Below are positions 21,551 through 33,439 of a DNA stretch of 64,000 bases, one piece after another. The position numbers and the translations under genes are program-made. A model generated the notes under the pieces. It saw only the letters and a program-made list of their open reading frames with translations. It was not told the origin of the DNA and searched no databases. Positions within the stretch are counted from its first letter, which is position 1, and every line of letters begins with the position of its first letter. The DNA lies in assembly GCA_029268385.1 (NCBI GenBank), contig JAQWPG010000006.1, positions 58,804 through 122,803 of the forward strand. Direction: 5' to 3'. The stretch comes from Gammaproteobacteria bacterium. GTDB lineage: Bacteria; Pseudomonadota; Gammaproteobacteria; Poriferisulfidales; GCA-002705445.

Positions 21551-21893
21551 TTTTTTTTATTAGATTATCAAAAATATCGTTTATCATATCAAAGCAATCG
21601 TCTCTGTAATAATTTCTTTCATTTTTCAAAATTAAAACGATGTCTAATCCATCAAGCTTTCTTTTTCTAAACGCCTCTCTAACAGTTCTTTTAATTTTAT
21701 TTCGTTCAACAGCTTTCTTTATTTTGCTTTTTGCTATGTTTACACCAAGTCTTGCGGGGAGACCACCATTATTTACATAATGAAGGACGAAAGCTTTATT
21801 TTTAATTCTATGACCGCTTTGGAAACATCTTTTGAAGTCTTGCGGATTATTTAATCGCTTCGATTTTGTGCAAAAACCATTGCGCTTATTAAT
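21531..21893 (-). CDS. rnpA: Ribonuclease P protein component, with non-standard or frameshifted start
   Basis: The RnpA frame is clear: KRLNNPQDFKRCFQSGHRIK, ...NGGLPARLGVNIAKSKIKKA, and the RNR-type signature VERNKIKRTVREAFR, then stop at 21531. It is the protein cofactor for tRNA 5' maturation. No ATG, GTG or TTG exists upstream in this frame before a stop inside rpmH. Two readings are possible. First, an ATT start at 21893, one base after the rpmH stop, giving 120 aa beginning MNKRNGFCTKSKRL, a good family length. Second, the ATG at 21880-21878 with one extra base in the adjacent 5-T run, giving M-V-F-C-T-K-S-K-R-L. I cannot decide between a real ATT start (coupled to rpmH), a sequencing indel and a frameshift. 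The coordinates given use the ATT. Confidence 0.85.
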   Translation of the reverse strand: MNKRNGFCTKSKRLNNPQDFKRCFQSGHRIKNKAFVLHYVNNGGLPARLGVNIAKSKIKKAVERNKIKRTVREAFRKRKLDGLDIVLILKNERNYYRDDCFDMINDIFDNLIKKNESSNN

Positions 21894-21894
21894 A

Positions 21895-22029
21895 TTATAC
21901 AGAAAGACGCTTTCTTCCTTTTGCTCTTCTAGCGTTTATGACCGATCTTCCGCCGGTAGTACTCATTCTAGATCTGAAACCATGAGTTCTTTTTCTTTTT
22001 ATTTTGCTTGGTTGATATGTTCTTTTCAT
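21895..22029 (-). CDS. rpmH: 50S ribosomal protein L34
   Basis: 44 aa, below the usual length cutoff for gene calling but unmistakable: [20 protein letters not shown], then [24 protein letters not shown]. First gene of the leftward cluster from the origin; its start lies ~200 nt from dnaA, divergently transcribed. Confidence 0.98.
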   Translation of the reverse strand: MKRTYQPSKIKRKRTHGFRSRMSTTGGRSVINARRAKGRKRLSV

Positions 22030-22115
22030 TTTAAAATTCCTTAATATTCTGCCGCGACATTACTTCTATAGGCGTTATTTGTCAATAGATACTTTATCAC
22101 AGTTTTTTACATAAC

Positions 22116-22124
22116 TTATCCACA
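22116..22124 (+). promoter_or_regulatory. DnaA box (exact TTATCCACA)
   Basis: Exact match to the E. coli consensus DnaA-binding 9-mer on the plus strand in the candidate oriC, 42 nt from an inverted exact copy. Confidence 0.8.
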
Positions 22125-22157
22125 ATTTTTACACAGATTTGTTGATTTTATTTCTCT

Positions 22158-22166
22158 TGTGGATAA
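22158..22166 (-). promoter_or_regulatory. DnaA box (exact, inverted)
   Basis: TGTGGATAA on plus, the reverse complement of the consensus box. It covers the GTG at 22159 that would otherwise be the longest possible dnaA start, which is one reason to prefer the downstream ATG. Confidence 0.8.
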
Positions 22167-22227
22167 GTATAATATATTCAAACTAATAATAAAAAAGTGC
22201 TTTAAAACAGAGGATGAAAATTTAATC

Positions 22228-23541
22228 ATGCAGCCTGGATTCTGGGAAAAATGTCTTGTAGAACTTCAAGGAGATTTTGATGAACAGCAATTTAATACTT
22301 GGGTGAGACCACTTCAAGCTATTACTCAAGACAAGAACATTTGCATAACTGCTCCAAATCAATATGCGGTTGATTGGGCTAACGAAAATTTGCGTGATTT
22401 TTTCATCAAGCGCTTAGAGAATTCAGAATATAGCTTTAATTTTGAAGTTGGTGGAATTTCACAGAAGATAACTGCAAATAAGGATATTATAGAAGAAGAT
22501 AAGCGAGAATCATTTAACAATAATGTGAAATTTTCTTCGGATTTTACTTTCGACAACTTTGTTACCGGAAAATCAAACGAACTTGCAAGAGCTGCGGCGT
22601 TACAAGTTTCCAGCAACCCTGGGTCTACTTATAATCCTTTTTTTATATATGGCGGGGTTGGCTTAGGAAAAACACACCTTATGAATGCTATTGGAAATAA
22701 TATTTTAAAGCAGAATGGAAATGCCAAAATTTTATATTTGCATTCAGAAAAATTTGTTGCCGATATGGTAAAAGCTTTACAACACAACAAGATTGATTCA
22801 TTTAAAGAATATTACAGATCAGCAGACGCTCTTCTAATTGACGATATACAGTTCTTTGCTGGTAAAGAAAGATCTCAAGAGGAATTTTTTCATACATTTA
22901 ACACTTTATTAGAAGGTAATTGCCAGATTGTGCTTACATGCGACAGGTATCCAAAGGAAGTTAATGGATTAGACGAAAGACTAAAATCCAGGTTTGGCTG
23001 GGGATTAACACAATCTATAGAACCGCCAGAACTAGAGACCCGTGTCGCAATTCTCCAAAAAAAAGCCGCCTCTATAGGTACTGATCTTGATACTGATGTT
23101 GCATTCTTTATAGCCAAATGCATCCAGTCAAATGTTAGAGAATTAGAGGGGGCTTTGAGAAGAGTGGTTGCTAACTCCCAATTCACCGGCAAGGACATAA
23201 GTTTAAGCTTTGCAAAAGAAGCGTTGCGCGACCTTATATCTCTTCAAAACAAAATGGTCACCATAGATAACATTCAAAAAACAGTTGCAGACTATTACAA
23301 AATAAGAATGTCTGATTTGCTTTCTGCAAAAAGGAATAGGTCGCTAGCGAGACCAAGACAGCTAGCAATGTCGCTTGCAAAAGAATTAACAAACCATAGT
23401 TTGCCTGAAATTGGTGATGCTTTTGGTGGAAGAGATCACACAACAGTTCTTCATGCTTGTAAAAAAATTGTCGAAGTTTGTAAGACAGACAACAAAATAA
23501 ATGAGGATTTAATTAACTTAAGGAGAGCGTTAAGCACTTAA
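22228..23541 (+). CDS. dnaA: Chromosomal replication initiator DnaA
   Basis: 437 aa from the ATG at 22228. This start gives [14 protein letters not shown], which lines up with the family N-terminus (M...LW..CL..L), and an AGAGGA stretch lies ~13 nt upstream. A longer frame from GTG 22159 would add 23 residues unlike DnaA and begin inside a DnaA box. AAA+ domain: Walker [16 protein letters not shown] (~residues 142-149), Walker [15 protein letters not shown]. The C-terminal domain IV shows the DnaA signature ([20 protein letters not shown], then TVLHACKKI). First gene of dnaA-dnaN-recF-gyrB. Confidence 0.98.
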   Translation: MQPGFWEKCLVELQGDFDEQQFNTWVRPLQAITQDKNICITAPNQYAVDWANENLRDFFIKRLENSEYSFNFEVGGISQKITANKDIIEEDKRESFNNNVKFSSDFTFDNFVTGKSNELARAAALQVSSNPGSTYNPFFIYGGVGLGKTHLMNAIGNNILKQNGNAKILYLHSEKFVADMVKALQHNKIDSFKEYYRSADALLIDDIQFFAGKERSQEEFFHTFNTLLEGNCQIVLTCDRYPKEVNGLDERLKSRFGWGLTQSIEPPELETRVAILQKKAASIGTDLDTDVAFFIAKCIQSNVRELEGALRRVVANSQFTGKDISLSFAKEALRDLISLQNKMVTIDNIQKTVADYYKIRMSDLLSAKRNRSLARPRQLAMSLAKELTNHSLPEIGDAFGGRDHTTVLHACKKIVEVCKTDNKINEDLINLRRALST

Positions 23542-23726
23542 AAAACCCTGTTAAAAACCTGTATATAGTTGTTTAATAGAAATGTATATCTTGATACAAG
23601 ACAAATTAACAACAATGGTTAATAAAATATACACAGGTTAGCAACCCTTTAAAGTATTGTTTTTATTAACTTTTAAAGGCATATAAACAGAAAATAAGGT
23701 CAGTAATAATAACTAATATATATAAT

Positions 23727-24839
23727 ATGAAATTAATAATAACTAAAGAAAATATAATAAAAGCCTTACAAAAAATAATAGGCGTTGTTGAAAAAAGACA
23801 AACAATGCCAATTCTTAGTCACGTTTTATTTAGAAAAAAGGAAAATATTTGCGAGGTTGTAGCTTCAGATTTAGAGGTTCAACTCTCTTCTTCTTTGATT
23901 TTAGAAAAAGAATCAGACTTTTCTCAGAATATAACCATCCCAGGAAGAAAATTATTTGATATTAGTAAAGGTCTTCCGGACAACTCAATTTTAGAAATAG
24001 ATATAGTTGAGGAAGGCAAGTTGCAAATTAAATCAAAAAAAAGTAAATTCATATTGTCAGCTTTGGACGCTAAAACATTTCCATTGATGGATATAGATAA
24101 TGAAAATAGTGTTAATTTTTCAATAAATTCAAACGATTACAAGAAAATTGTTAGTAGAACATCTTTTGCAATGGCGCAACAGGATGTTCGTTATTACTTA
24201 AATGGTTTATATGTGAGCTTGTCGAGCAAAGAGCTTTTTGGTGTTGCAACAGATGGTCATAGGTTGGCTAAATCTGGCGTTGAAACTGATATTATTCTGG
24301 AAGAAACCGTAAGCGCAATAATACCAAGAAAAGGTGTAATCGAGATTGACAAACAGCTTGGAGAAGAGTCGCAAATATTAACCGCAGCAGTTTCAAAAAA
24401 TCATCTGCAAATTTCTGCCAAAGATACAAACGCTATATCTAAATTAATCGATGGAAAATTTCCAGATTATGAAAAAGTAATTCCATTAGATGCTTCAAAG
24501 AAGATACTGGTTGAGTGTAAATCTTTTAAAGAGGCGCTAATAAGAGTATCAATCTTGTCTAACGATAGATTTAGGGGCGTAAGGCTTAACTTCTTGGACA
24601 ACGAAATAAAGGTGAGTGCTAACAACCCGGAAAAAGAAGAAGCTTCAGACGATATAAAAGCGACATACAGCGGAGAGCCTATAGAAGTTGGATTTAATGT
24701 TAATTATTTGATTGATGTCTTGAATGCAATTAAAACTAAAAATGTGCAAATATTGCTTAAAGACAACAATAGCAGCGCTTTGTTGATGCCAGAAAATGAC
24801 AATTCTTCGAGCTATGTTGTAATGCCTTTGAGAATCTAA
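23727..24839 (+). CDS. dnaN: DNA polymerase III beta sliding clamp
   Basis: 370 aa, three clamp domains. Recognisable family stretches are VEKRQTMPILSHVLF near the N-terminus, YYLNGLYVSL and GVATDGHRLA in the middle, FRGVRLNF and the C-terminal SSYVVMPLRI. The 185-nt gap from dnaA is AT-rich with imperfect inverted repeats and may hold its own promoter. RecF starts 3 nt after its stop. Confidence 0.98.
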   Translation: MKLIITKENIIKALQKIIGVVEKRQTMPILSHVLFRKKENICEVVASDLEVQLSSSLILEKESDFSQNITIPGRKLFDISKGLPDNSILEIDIVEEGKLQIKSKKSKFILSALDAKTFPLMDIDNENSVNFSINSNDYKKIVSRTSFAMAQQDVRYYLNGLYVSLSSKELFGVATDGHRLAKSGVETDIILEETVSAIIPRKGVIEIDKQLGEESQILTAAVSKNHLQISAKDTNAISKLIDGKFPDYEKVIPLDASKKILVECKSFKEALIRVSILSNDRFRGVRLNFLDNEIKVSANNPEKEEASDDIKATYSGEPIEVGFNVNYLIDVLNAIKTKNVQILLKDNNSSALLMPENDNSSSYVVMPLRI

Positions 24840-24842
24840 AAA

Positions 24843-28297
<3,455 letters not shown>

Positions 28298-28334
28298 ATT
28301 TAAAAAAACAAAATAAGGAAGTTTCGAAATTAAT

Positions 28335-30377
28335 ATGGAAAAACAAAAAAACACTCTCTTGAAAAATTCAGCTTTGCCAGCATTTTCGAAAATGCAGACT
28401 AAAGATATGTTTAATGCTATTAAATATTTAGTCAATGAGAATAAAGCTATTGTTAAAAAAACAGAAAAATTAAAAAATCCAACTTGGGACAATTTTGTTT
28501 ATCAAATAGAGAATTCTGACGATAAAATTTCAAAGGTTTGGGCGCCAATTAGGCATTTGAACTCTGTGATGAATGACAAAGATATTAGAAAACAATATGA
28601 AAGAAGTTTAAACCTATTGACTTCTTATTACGGTAAAATTGGTCAAAATAAAAATTTGTTTTCGCAATACGAGAGATTTTACGAAAAAAATAAAAAGAAA
28701 CTTAATTCAAATCAAGTAAAGTTATTAGAAGACATATTAAAAGGCTTTAAATTATCAGGAGTTCATCTTGACCCGGCCAAAAGAAAATCTTTTAGAGAAT
28801 GCCAGGAAAAACTTGCGAAGTTAGAATCAAAATTTGAACAAAATATTTTAGATTCTACAAATTCGTGGACCAAAAACATAAAGGATTTAAAAACTCTACA
28901 AGGCGTTCCTCAAAATGCAATTGAAATAGCAGCTGAGGTTGCCTCAAAAAACAAACAAGAAGGATATACCCTTACTTTAGATCAACCATGTTACATGGCT
29001 ATAATGACTTTTTCTGAGAATCGAGCATTAAGAAAAGATTTATATTTAGCTTACGTAAGTAGGGCTTCAAAAAAATTCCCAGTTAATAAAAAATGGGATA
29101 ACACTAAATTAATTGAAGATATTTTAAAGCTAAGACATAAGATAGCTACAATTTTAGATTATAACAATTATGCTGAATATTCCCTTACTACAAAAATGGC
29201 CAAATCACCAAATGAGGTTATAAACTTTTTAGAAAGTCTTAAGCGTAAAGCATTAAAGCAATCAAAAAAAGAAATTAAAGTCTTAGAAAAATACGCTATG
29301 GAAAAGTTGAAATTAAAAACTATAAAGCCATGGGACCTTGCTTTTATATCTGAAAAATATAAAGAAGAAAACTTTGGCGTCTCTCAAGAAGAGCTCAAAA
29401 AATATTTTCCAGTAGAAAATGTAATAAAAGGATTATTTAAATTAGTAGAATCATTATACGGAATTAAAGTTAAACTTAAAAAAACAAAAGATGTCTGGCA
29501 CAAAGATGTGCGACTTTATGAAATATATGATAAGAAAAACAATTTAAGGGGCAAATTTTATTTTGATCTATATGCCAGACAAAATAAGCGTGGTGGCGCA
29601 TGGATGGATGAATGTATTCAAAGAAGGGAAAAGTTAAACGGCAAGATTCAATCACCTGTTGCTTTTATAACTTGCAACTCAAGTCCGCCAACAAAAAAAA
29701 GCCCTGCATTTTTTACTCATTATGATGTCGAAACTTTATTTCATGAGTTTGGTCACGGCCTGCAGCACATGCTAACAACAATAAATTATGCAGGTATATC
29801 AGGCATATCTGGAGTAGAGTGGGATGCTGTTGAATTACCAAGTCAATTTATGGAAAATTGGTGTTGGGAAAAAAATGTTCTTGATACTTTCGCTTTTGAT
29901 TACAAGACAAAGAAAAAATTACCAAGCGCCCTATTCAAAAAATTGTTGGCAACAAAAAATTACAACACTGGCTTGGCACTTTTAAGACAAATCGAGTTCT
30001 CTCTGTTTGATTTTTTACTTCACATGGATGAGAAAAATAAAAAAACAAAATTAGCAGAGCACATACTGCGCGATGTTAGAAAAGAAACAGCTATGCTGCC
30101 AATACATGAAAATAATAAATTTGAAAATAGTTTCGCTCATATATTTTCAGGCGGTTATGCAGCTGGTTATTACAGTTATAAGTGGGCAGAGGTATTGTCA
30201 GCCGATGCTTTTATGGCCTTTAAAGAAAAAAAACTTGTTGATAGAAAAGTTGGAAATAACTTTATGAAAAAAATTTTAGAAAAAGGTGGATCAAAACCTG
30301 CATTAGAGCTCTTTATAGATTTTCGTGGGAGAGAACCAAAAATCGAACCTCTTCTTGACAGCTTAGGTTTAAAATGA
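28335..30377 (+). CDS. prlC: M3 family oligopeptidase (oligopeptidase A-like)
   Basis: 680 aa, the same length as E. coli oligopeptidase A, a cytoplasmic zinc endopeptidase that degrades short peptides including cleaved signal peptides. The zinc motif HEFGHGLQHML is at about residue 469, with the downstream metal-ligand Glu region (GVEWDAVELPSQFMENWCWE) also conserved. It shares 4 nt with the following xthA, so the two are probably co-translated. It could equally be named Dcp-like; the QFMENWCWE segment favours OpdA. Confidence 0.93.
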   Translation: MEKQKNTLLKNSALPAFSKMQTKDMFNAIKYLVNENKAIVKKTEKLKNPTWDNFVYQIENSDDKISKVWAPIRHLNSVMNDKDIRKQYERSLNLLTSYYGKIGQNKNLFSQYERFYEKNKKKLNSNQVKLLEDILKGFKLSGVHLDPAKRKSFRECQEKLAKLESKFEQNILDSTNSWTKNIKDLKTLQGVPQNAIEIAAEVASKNKQEGYTLTLDQPCYMAIMTFSENRALRKDLYLAYVSRASKKFPVNKKWDNTKLIEDILKLRHKIATILDYNNYAEYSLTTKMAKSPNEVINFLESLKRKALKQSKKEIKVLEKYAMEKLKLKTIKPWDLAFISEKYKEENFGVSQEELKKYFPVENVIKGLFKLVESLYGIKVKLKKTKDVWHKDVRLYEIYDKKNNLRGKFYFDLYARQNKRGGAWMDECIQRREKLNGKIQSPVAFITCNSSPPTKKSPAFFTHYDVETLFHEFGHGLQHMLTTINYAGISGISGVEWDAVELPSQFMENWCWEKNVLDTFAFDYKTKKKLPSALFKKLLATKNYNTGLALLRQIEFSLFDFLLHMDEKNKKTKLAEHILRDVRKETAMLPIHENNKFENSFAHIFSGGYAAGYYSYKWAEVLSADAFMAFKEKKLVDRKVGNNFMKKILEKGGSKPALELFIDFRGREPKIEPLLDSLGLK

Positions 30378-31144
30378 AGATAGCAGCATGGAACGTTAAT
30401 TCTTTAAGGGTCAGACTCCCGCAAGTATTGAGTTGGCTAAAAGAAACCGATGTTGATATATTGGCAGTACAGGAAACAAAAGTAGAAGACAGCTCTTTTC
30501 CAATTGAAGAAATTACAAAAGCTGGTTTTTTCTGCGACTTCATTGGTCAAAAAACCTACAATGGAGTTACAACTATTAGCAAAATCCCACCAAAGGAATC
30601 AATCAAGCTAATTAACAAAAAAGAGCAAGATCAAAAAAGATTTCTTTTAACAAGATATGGAAAAAATTTAACAGTTTTAAATTTATATGTTGTTAATGGG
30701 CACGAGGTGGGATCAGAAAAATATGATTATAAGCTGTCGTGGTTAAAGGATGTTAAAAAACAAATAAAGAGCGATATGGTTAATACAAAATATTATGTAG
30801 TTCTTGGTGATTTTAATATTGCCCCAGATGATAATGATATATATGATCCGGAGGCATGGAAGGACAGGATTTTGTGTAGTAAAAAAGAGAGAGCTGCGCT
30901 TCAAGATATATTAGATTTAGGTTTTAAAGATAGCTTTAGGCTATTTTCCCAAGAAAAAGAACTCTACAGCTGGTGGGATTACAGAACAGGAGCGTTCAGA
31001 AGAAATAGAGGTTTAAGAATTGACTTAATATTATCAAATGATGAGTTATCAAAGAAGTGTCAAACAAGCTACATTGATATAAATCCAAGAAAAAATGAGC
31101 GTCCTTCGGACCATGCTCCTGTTGTTTCGGTTTTTGACATATGA
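30374..31144 (+). CDS. xthA: Exodeoxyribonuclease III
   Basis: 256 aa AP endonuclease/3'-exonuclease for base excision repair. All catalytic positions are visible: N7 (AAWNVNSLR), Glu in VQETKVED, Asp and Asn in VLGDFNIAPDD, and the closing Asp-His in RPSDHAPV. It overlaps prlC by 4 nt. A second, divergent paralogue is encoded at 55856-56623. Confidence 0.96.
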   Translation: MKIAAWNVNSLRVRLPQVLSWLKETDVDILAVQETKVEDSSFPIEEITKAGFFCDFIGQKTYNGVTTISKIPPKESIKLINKKEQDQKRFLLTRYGKNLTVLNLYVVNGHEVGSEKYDYKLSWLKDVKKQIKSDMVNTKYYVVLGDFNIAPDDNDIYDPEAWKDRILCSKKERAALQDILDLGFKDSFRLFSQEKELYSWWDYRTGAFRRNRGLRIDLILSNDELSKKCQTSYIDINPRKNERPSDHAPVVSVFDI

Positions 31145-31206
31145 AAATAGACAAGTTAGCAAATAATGATAATATTAATAAATAAGCTAATTACTTGGGA
31201 CTATTT

Positions 31207-31833
31207 ATGAGATCAATTTTAGTTTTAAATTCAAAGGGTGGCTCGGGAAAAACAACTATTGCTACCAATTTAGCAAGCTTTTATGCCTCGATAGGGAAGC
31301 AAGTTGCATTGGTAGATTTGGATAGTCAAGAAAGCTCAATTGGCTGGCTGAAAGCCAGATCATCAGCAAAACCGCCAATCACAGGAATAAAAGGCTATGG
31401 GATTAAGGTAAAAAGAGGCGTTGATTATAAAATTATCGACGCTCCTGCAGGGTTGCAAGGAGCAGCTTTGACAAAAGTCTTAAATATGGCTGAGAGCGTA
31501 ATAATTCCAGTATTGCCCTCGCCTATAGACATGAGGGCCGCTGGTGACTTTATTAAGAACATAAAAAAACACTCAAGAGTTGTAAAGAAAAAATCAAAAA
31601 TTGCACTTGTTGCAAACAGAGGAAGAGATTACACCAATATTTATTGGGAGCTGGACGAATTTTTAGAAGGTCAAAAGATACCTTTTTTAACAATGGTTAG
31701 AGATAGCCAAAATTATATTAGGGGAGCTGAAAAAGGGTTGGGTATTTACGAAATGGGCCCAGCTATGACAGAAGTTGATAGAACTTATTTTGAGCCTATT
31801 ATTGACTGGCTAAATAGTAAAAAAAGTAGATAA
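31207..31833 (+). CDS. Orphan ParA/MinD-type ATPase
   Basis: 208 aa from the ATG at 31207, which has GGGA seven bases upstream; an in-frame TTG at 31195 is less likely. Deviant Walker A NSKGGSGKTTIATNLA, Walker A' VALVDLDSQESSIGWL, Walker B YKIIDAPAG. The small size and the absence of an HTH resemble cargo-positioning ParA proteins (McdA, PpfA, ParC types) rather than chromosome ParA. No ParB-like or cargo-adaptor partner lies next to it. Cargo unknown. Confidence 0.85.
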   Translation: MRSILVLNSKGGSGKTTIATNLASFYASIGKQVALVDLDSQESSIGWLKARSSAKPPITGIKGYGIKVKRGVDYKIIDAPAGLQGAALTKVLNMAESVIIPVLPSPIDMRAAGDFIKNIKKHSRVVKKKSKIALVANRGRDYTNIYWELDEFLEGQKIPFLTMVRDSQNYIRGAEKGLGIYEMGPAMTEVDRTYFEPIIDWLNSKKSR

Positions 31834-31846
31834 AAACTTACTATTT
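31812..31846. terminator. AT-rich hairpin between convergent genes
   Basis: Arms AAATAGTAA (31812-31820) and TTACTATTT (31838-31846) are perfect complements with a 17-nt loop, spanning the stops of the convergent ParA-like and lipoprotein genes. The stem has few G-C pairs, so a terminator role is only possible. Confidence 0.3.
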
Positions 31847-32155
31847 TGAGCATGACTCTTCGTTGCATTTAACAACAAATTTTGTTGAATTTTTGACACA
31901 AACAACTTCATACATTAGGTAATCTTTATCTCTGGTTTCTATTATTTTTGCACTAGATCCGTTTATGCATCCATTTTGAGATAACAAACTTTTTAGATTT
32001 GTTTTGCTTTTTTTGCTCGTTTCTTTGGTAGTTTCTTGATGATCTTTTGTGCCTTTTTTCAACCAATCTTTTATGTCTTCTGTGTTAGTTGAAGAGCAAC
32101 CACAAAGTAAAGTAAGAATAAAAATAGTAATATTTATTTTAAGAAATATTCTCAT
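31841..32155 (-). CDS. Small lipoprotein with Cys-rich C-terminal motif
   Basis: 104 aa from the ATG at 32155, chosen because it overlaps the upstream TGA as ATGA; a longer frame exists. Signal peptide with lipobox (MRIFLKINITIFILTLLCGC). The mature part has a Lys/Thr-rich linker then C-x(20)-YEVVCV...VVKCNEESC. The same spacing of four cysteines around a YEV strand ends the upstream lipoprotein. Function unknown; probably envelope-located. Confidence 0.8.
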   Translation of the reverse strand: MRIFLKINITIFILTLLCGCSSTNTEDIKDWLKKGTKDHQETTKETSKKSKTNLKSLLSQNGCINGSSAKIIETRDKDYLMYEVVCVKNSTKFVVKCNEESCSK

Positions 32156-33000
32156 TGTAAAACCTCGCAACCATCTGGACTACAATCAAAAATCATTCTT
32201 TTGACTTCCTTAATGCAATTTACCTCGTATAATTCCCTCTTCCTTGATTTTTTAACAAGATTAATTTCGCTTTGTTTATGACACGAGTGTTCGTCAATTA
32301 AGCTTTCCGCAACTTTTCCAATATACCTTTTACTTTTTGTCTGTGTTACTTCAATTTTACCGAGTAATTCGTCTTCGTTGAGGATAGAGGACCCTGATTT
32401 GCTAGATAGATCACCAATATCTATATCTAGATTATCAGAACTTTTTATGTCTCTTTGCATCTCATCTTCAACTTGTGCGTAGCCTATAATTCCGTTTTTA
32501 TAGGCAAGAAGATGGTTCTTTAAGAAGCTATTAAAAGCATAGTATTCTTTTTTAATATAGCTTTTGCAATTTTTTGGGCAATTGGCATTAATTTTAATAA
32601 CATTGGTTTTGCCATTTGGAAGCCTTGTGACTTCAAATGTAATCTTGTCAGCTTTTCTTCTTCTTGGATCAACTTCTGTTTCTAAATAGTTTCTTGTGTC
32701 GGTTTTTAATTTAGATTTGTAAAAAGATTTTTCTGTAAGCCACACCTTTGCAGTATCCCACAACAAACTACATTCGGTTGAGTTTGAGCATTGTGCAAAA
32801 CTTTCTGCCCCTCTATCAATACTAGAGCTATCTAATTCATCATCGTCTTTATACCCAGTATAATTTTCATCTAATACTTTATTAAAATCTTGATTATTAG
32901 TTTCAGATGGTTCCAAGGTTCCGAAATCAGGAATAGACAAGCTGCACCCAGCCAATTGTAAAAAGATAATCACGGAAAAGATTCTATATATATATCTCAT
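32152..33000 (-). CDS. Lipoprotein of unknown function
   Basis: 282 aa. N-terminal signal with lipobox (IFLQLAGCS). The central region has CSNSTECSLLWDTAKVWLTE and a TDTRNYLET stretch, a pattern seen in uncharacterised gammaproteobacterial lipoproteins; the C-terminus carries the C...YEVNCIK...IFDCSPDGC motif shared with the downstream lipoprotein. Translationally coupled to it by a 4-nt overlap. Divergent from the porin across a 439-nt gap. Confidence 0.85.
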   Translation of the reverse strand: MRYIYRIFSVIIFLQLAGCSLSIPDFGTLEPSETNNQDFNKVLDENYTGYKDDDELDSSSIDRGAESFAQCSNSTECSLLWDTAKVWLTEKSFYKSKLKTDTRNYLETEVDPRRRKADKITFEVTRLPNGKTNVIKINANCPKNCKSYIKKEYYAFNSFLKNHLLAYKNGIIGYAQVEDEMQRDIKSSDNLDIDIGDLSSKSGSSILNEDELLGKIEVTQTKSKRYIGKVAESLIDEHSCHKQSEINLVKKSRKRELYEVNCIKEVKRMIFDCSPDGCEVLQ

Positions 33001-33239
33001 AATCTAAAAGTATGTTTAAAAATTAAAAAATTAATGATACATGTTTAATATATAAAATAAAGAACCACGAAAAAACTAAACGAATTAATTAAAGGAATTT
33101 TTTTAATTCGTTGTTTTTATTATATTTATCAATATAAACACTTTCTATAAGATAAGTTAATAATTAAAAGCTAAATTAGCATTTACTTATATATAATTGA
33201 TTTTGTTAGATATTATTCATTATTTATTAAGGATATCTG
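33001..33239. other. AT-rich gap upstream of the lipoprotein pair
   Basis: This half of the 439-nt gap between the divergent lipoprotein and porin genes is very AT-rich. It contains the inverted pair gaattaatt / aattcg around 33081-33110 and several TATAAT-like sixmers, but I see no ORF, RNA gene or single convincing promoter for the leftward operon. Confidence 0.4.
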
Positions 33240-33267
33240 TTGACTTGGCGGCAAAGAACCGTAAAAT
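33240..33267 (+). promoter_or_regulatory. Sigma-70-type promoter of the porin
   Basis: -35 TTGACT at 33240-33245 and -10 TAAAAT at 33262-33267 with a 16-nt spacer. Transcription would start near 33274, at the first base of a series of hairpins and ~166 nt before the porin ATG. Confidence 0.6.
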
Positions 33268-33273
33268 TGAAGA

Positions 33274-33439
33274 ATCCTGCAGTAATGTAGGAAATGCTAT
33301 GGACAAGGAGAAGTCCGTTCTACTGATTTTTAGTAGATATTATACTGGGATGTGTAAATAGTATTTAAGCGGAGGGAGAACTTTGATATTCAATTTATAT
33401 CCCTCTTAAAAATAATTAAGACAATTATTAGGAGTCCTA
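33274..33439 (+). promoter_or_regulatory. Structured 5' leader of the porin mRNA
   Basis: Five stems follow one another: TCCTGCA/TGTAGGA closed by a GTAA (GNRA) tetraloop (33275-33292); GGAC/GTCC with an AGGAG-containing loop (33301-33316); TCTACT/AGTAGA (33319-33337); ATACT/AGTAT (33342-33364); GAGGGA/TCCCTC (33372-33405). The porin ribosome-binding site (TTAGGAGTCC, 33428-33437) follows. I compared it from memory with common riboswitch and leader classes and recognise none. It may stabilise the mRNA, bind a small RNA or protein, or sense a ligand. Confidence 0.5.

Larger units (their letters stand above)
22030..22227. other. Candidate replication origin (oriC) between rpmH and dnaA
   Basis: The rpmH-dnaA gap is the usual origin location in several gammaproteobacteria (for example Pseudomonas). 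It contains two exact DnaA boxes (TTATCCACA at 22116-22124 on plus, and its reverse complement at 22158-22166), a weaker TTTTACACA-like site between them, and a strongly AT-rich stretch. The coding strand flips here: all genes from 22.03 back to 4.0 kb are on minus and all from 22.2 to 31.8 kb on plus. The downstream dnaA-dnaN gap (23542-23726) may contribute but has only box-like sequences (ATATACACAGG). Confidence 0.75.

Noticed and set aside
22159..22227. Longer dnaA start at GTG 22159
   Set aside because: It adds 23 residues unlike any DnaA N-terminus and begins inside a consensus DnaA box; the ATG at 22228 gives the family N-terminus.
33274..33439. Known RNA class (SRP RNA, RNase P RNA, 6S, tmRNA, glycine, GEMM or cobalamin riboswitch)
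   Set aside because: None of the conserved core sequences I know for these classes is present, so I left it as an unassigned leader.
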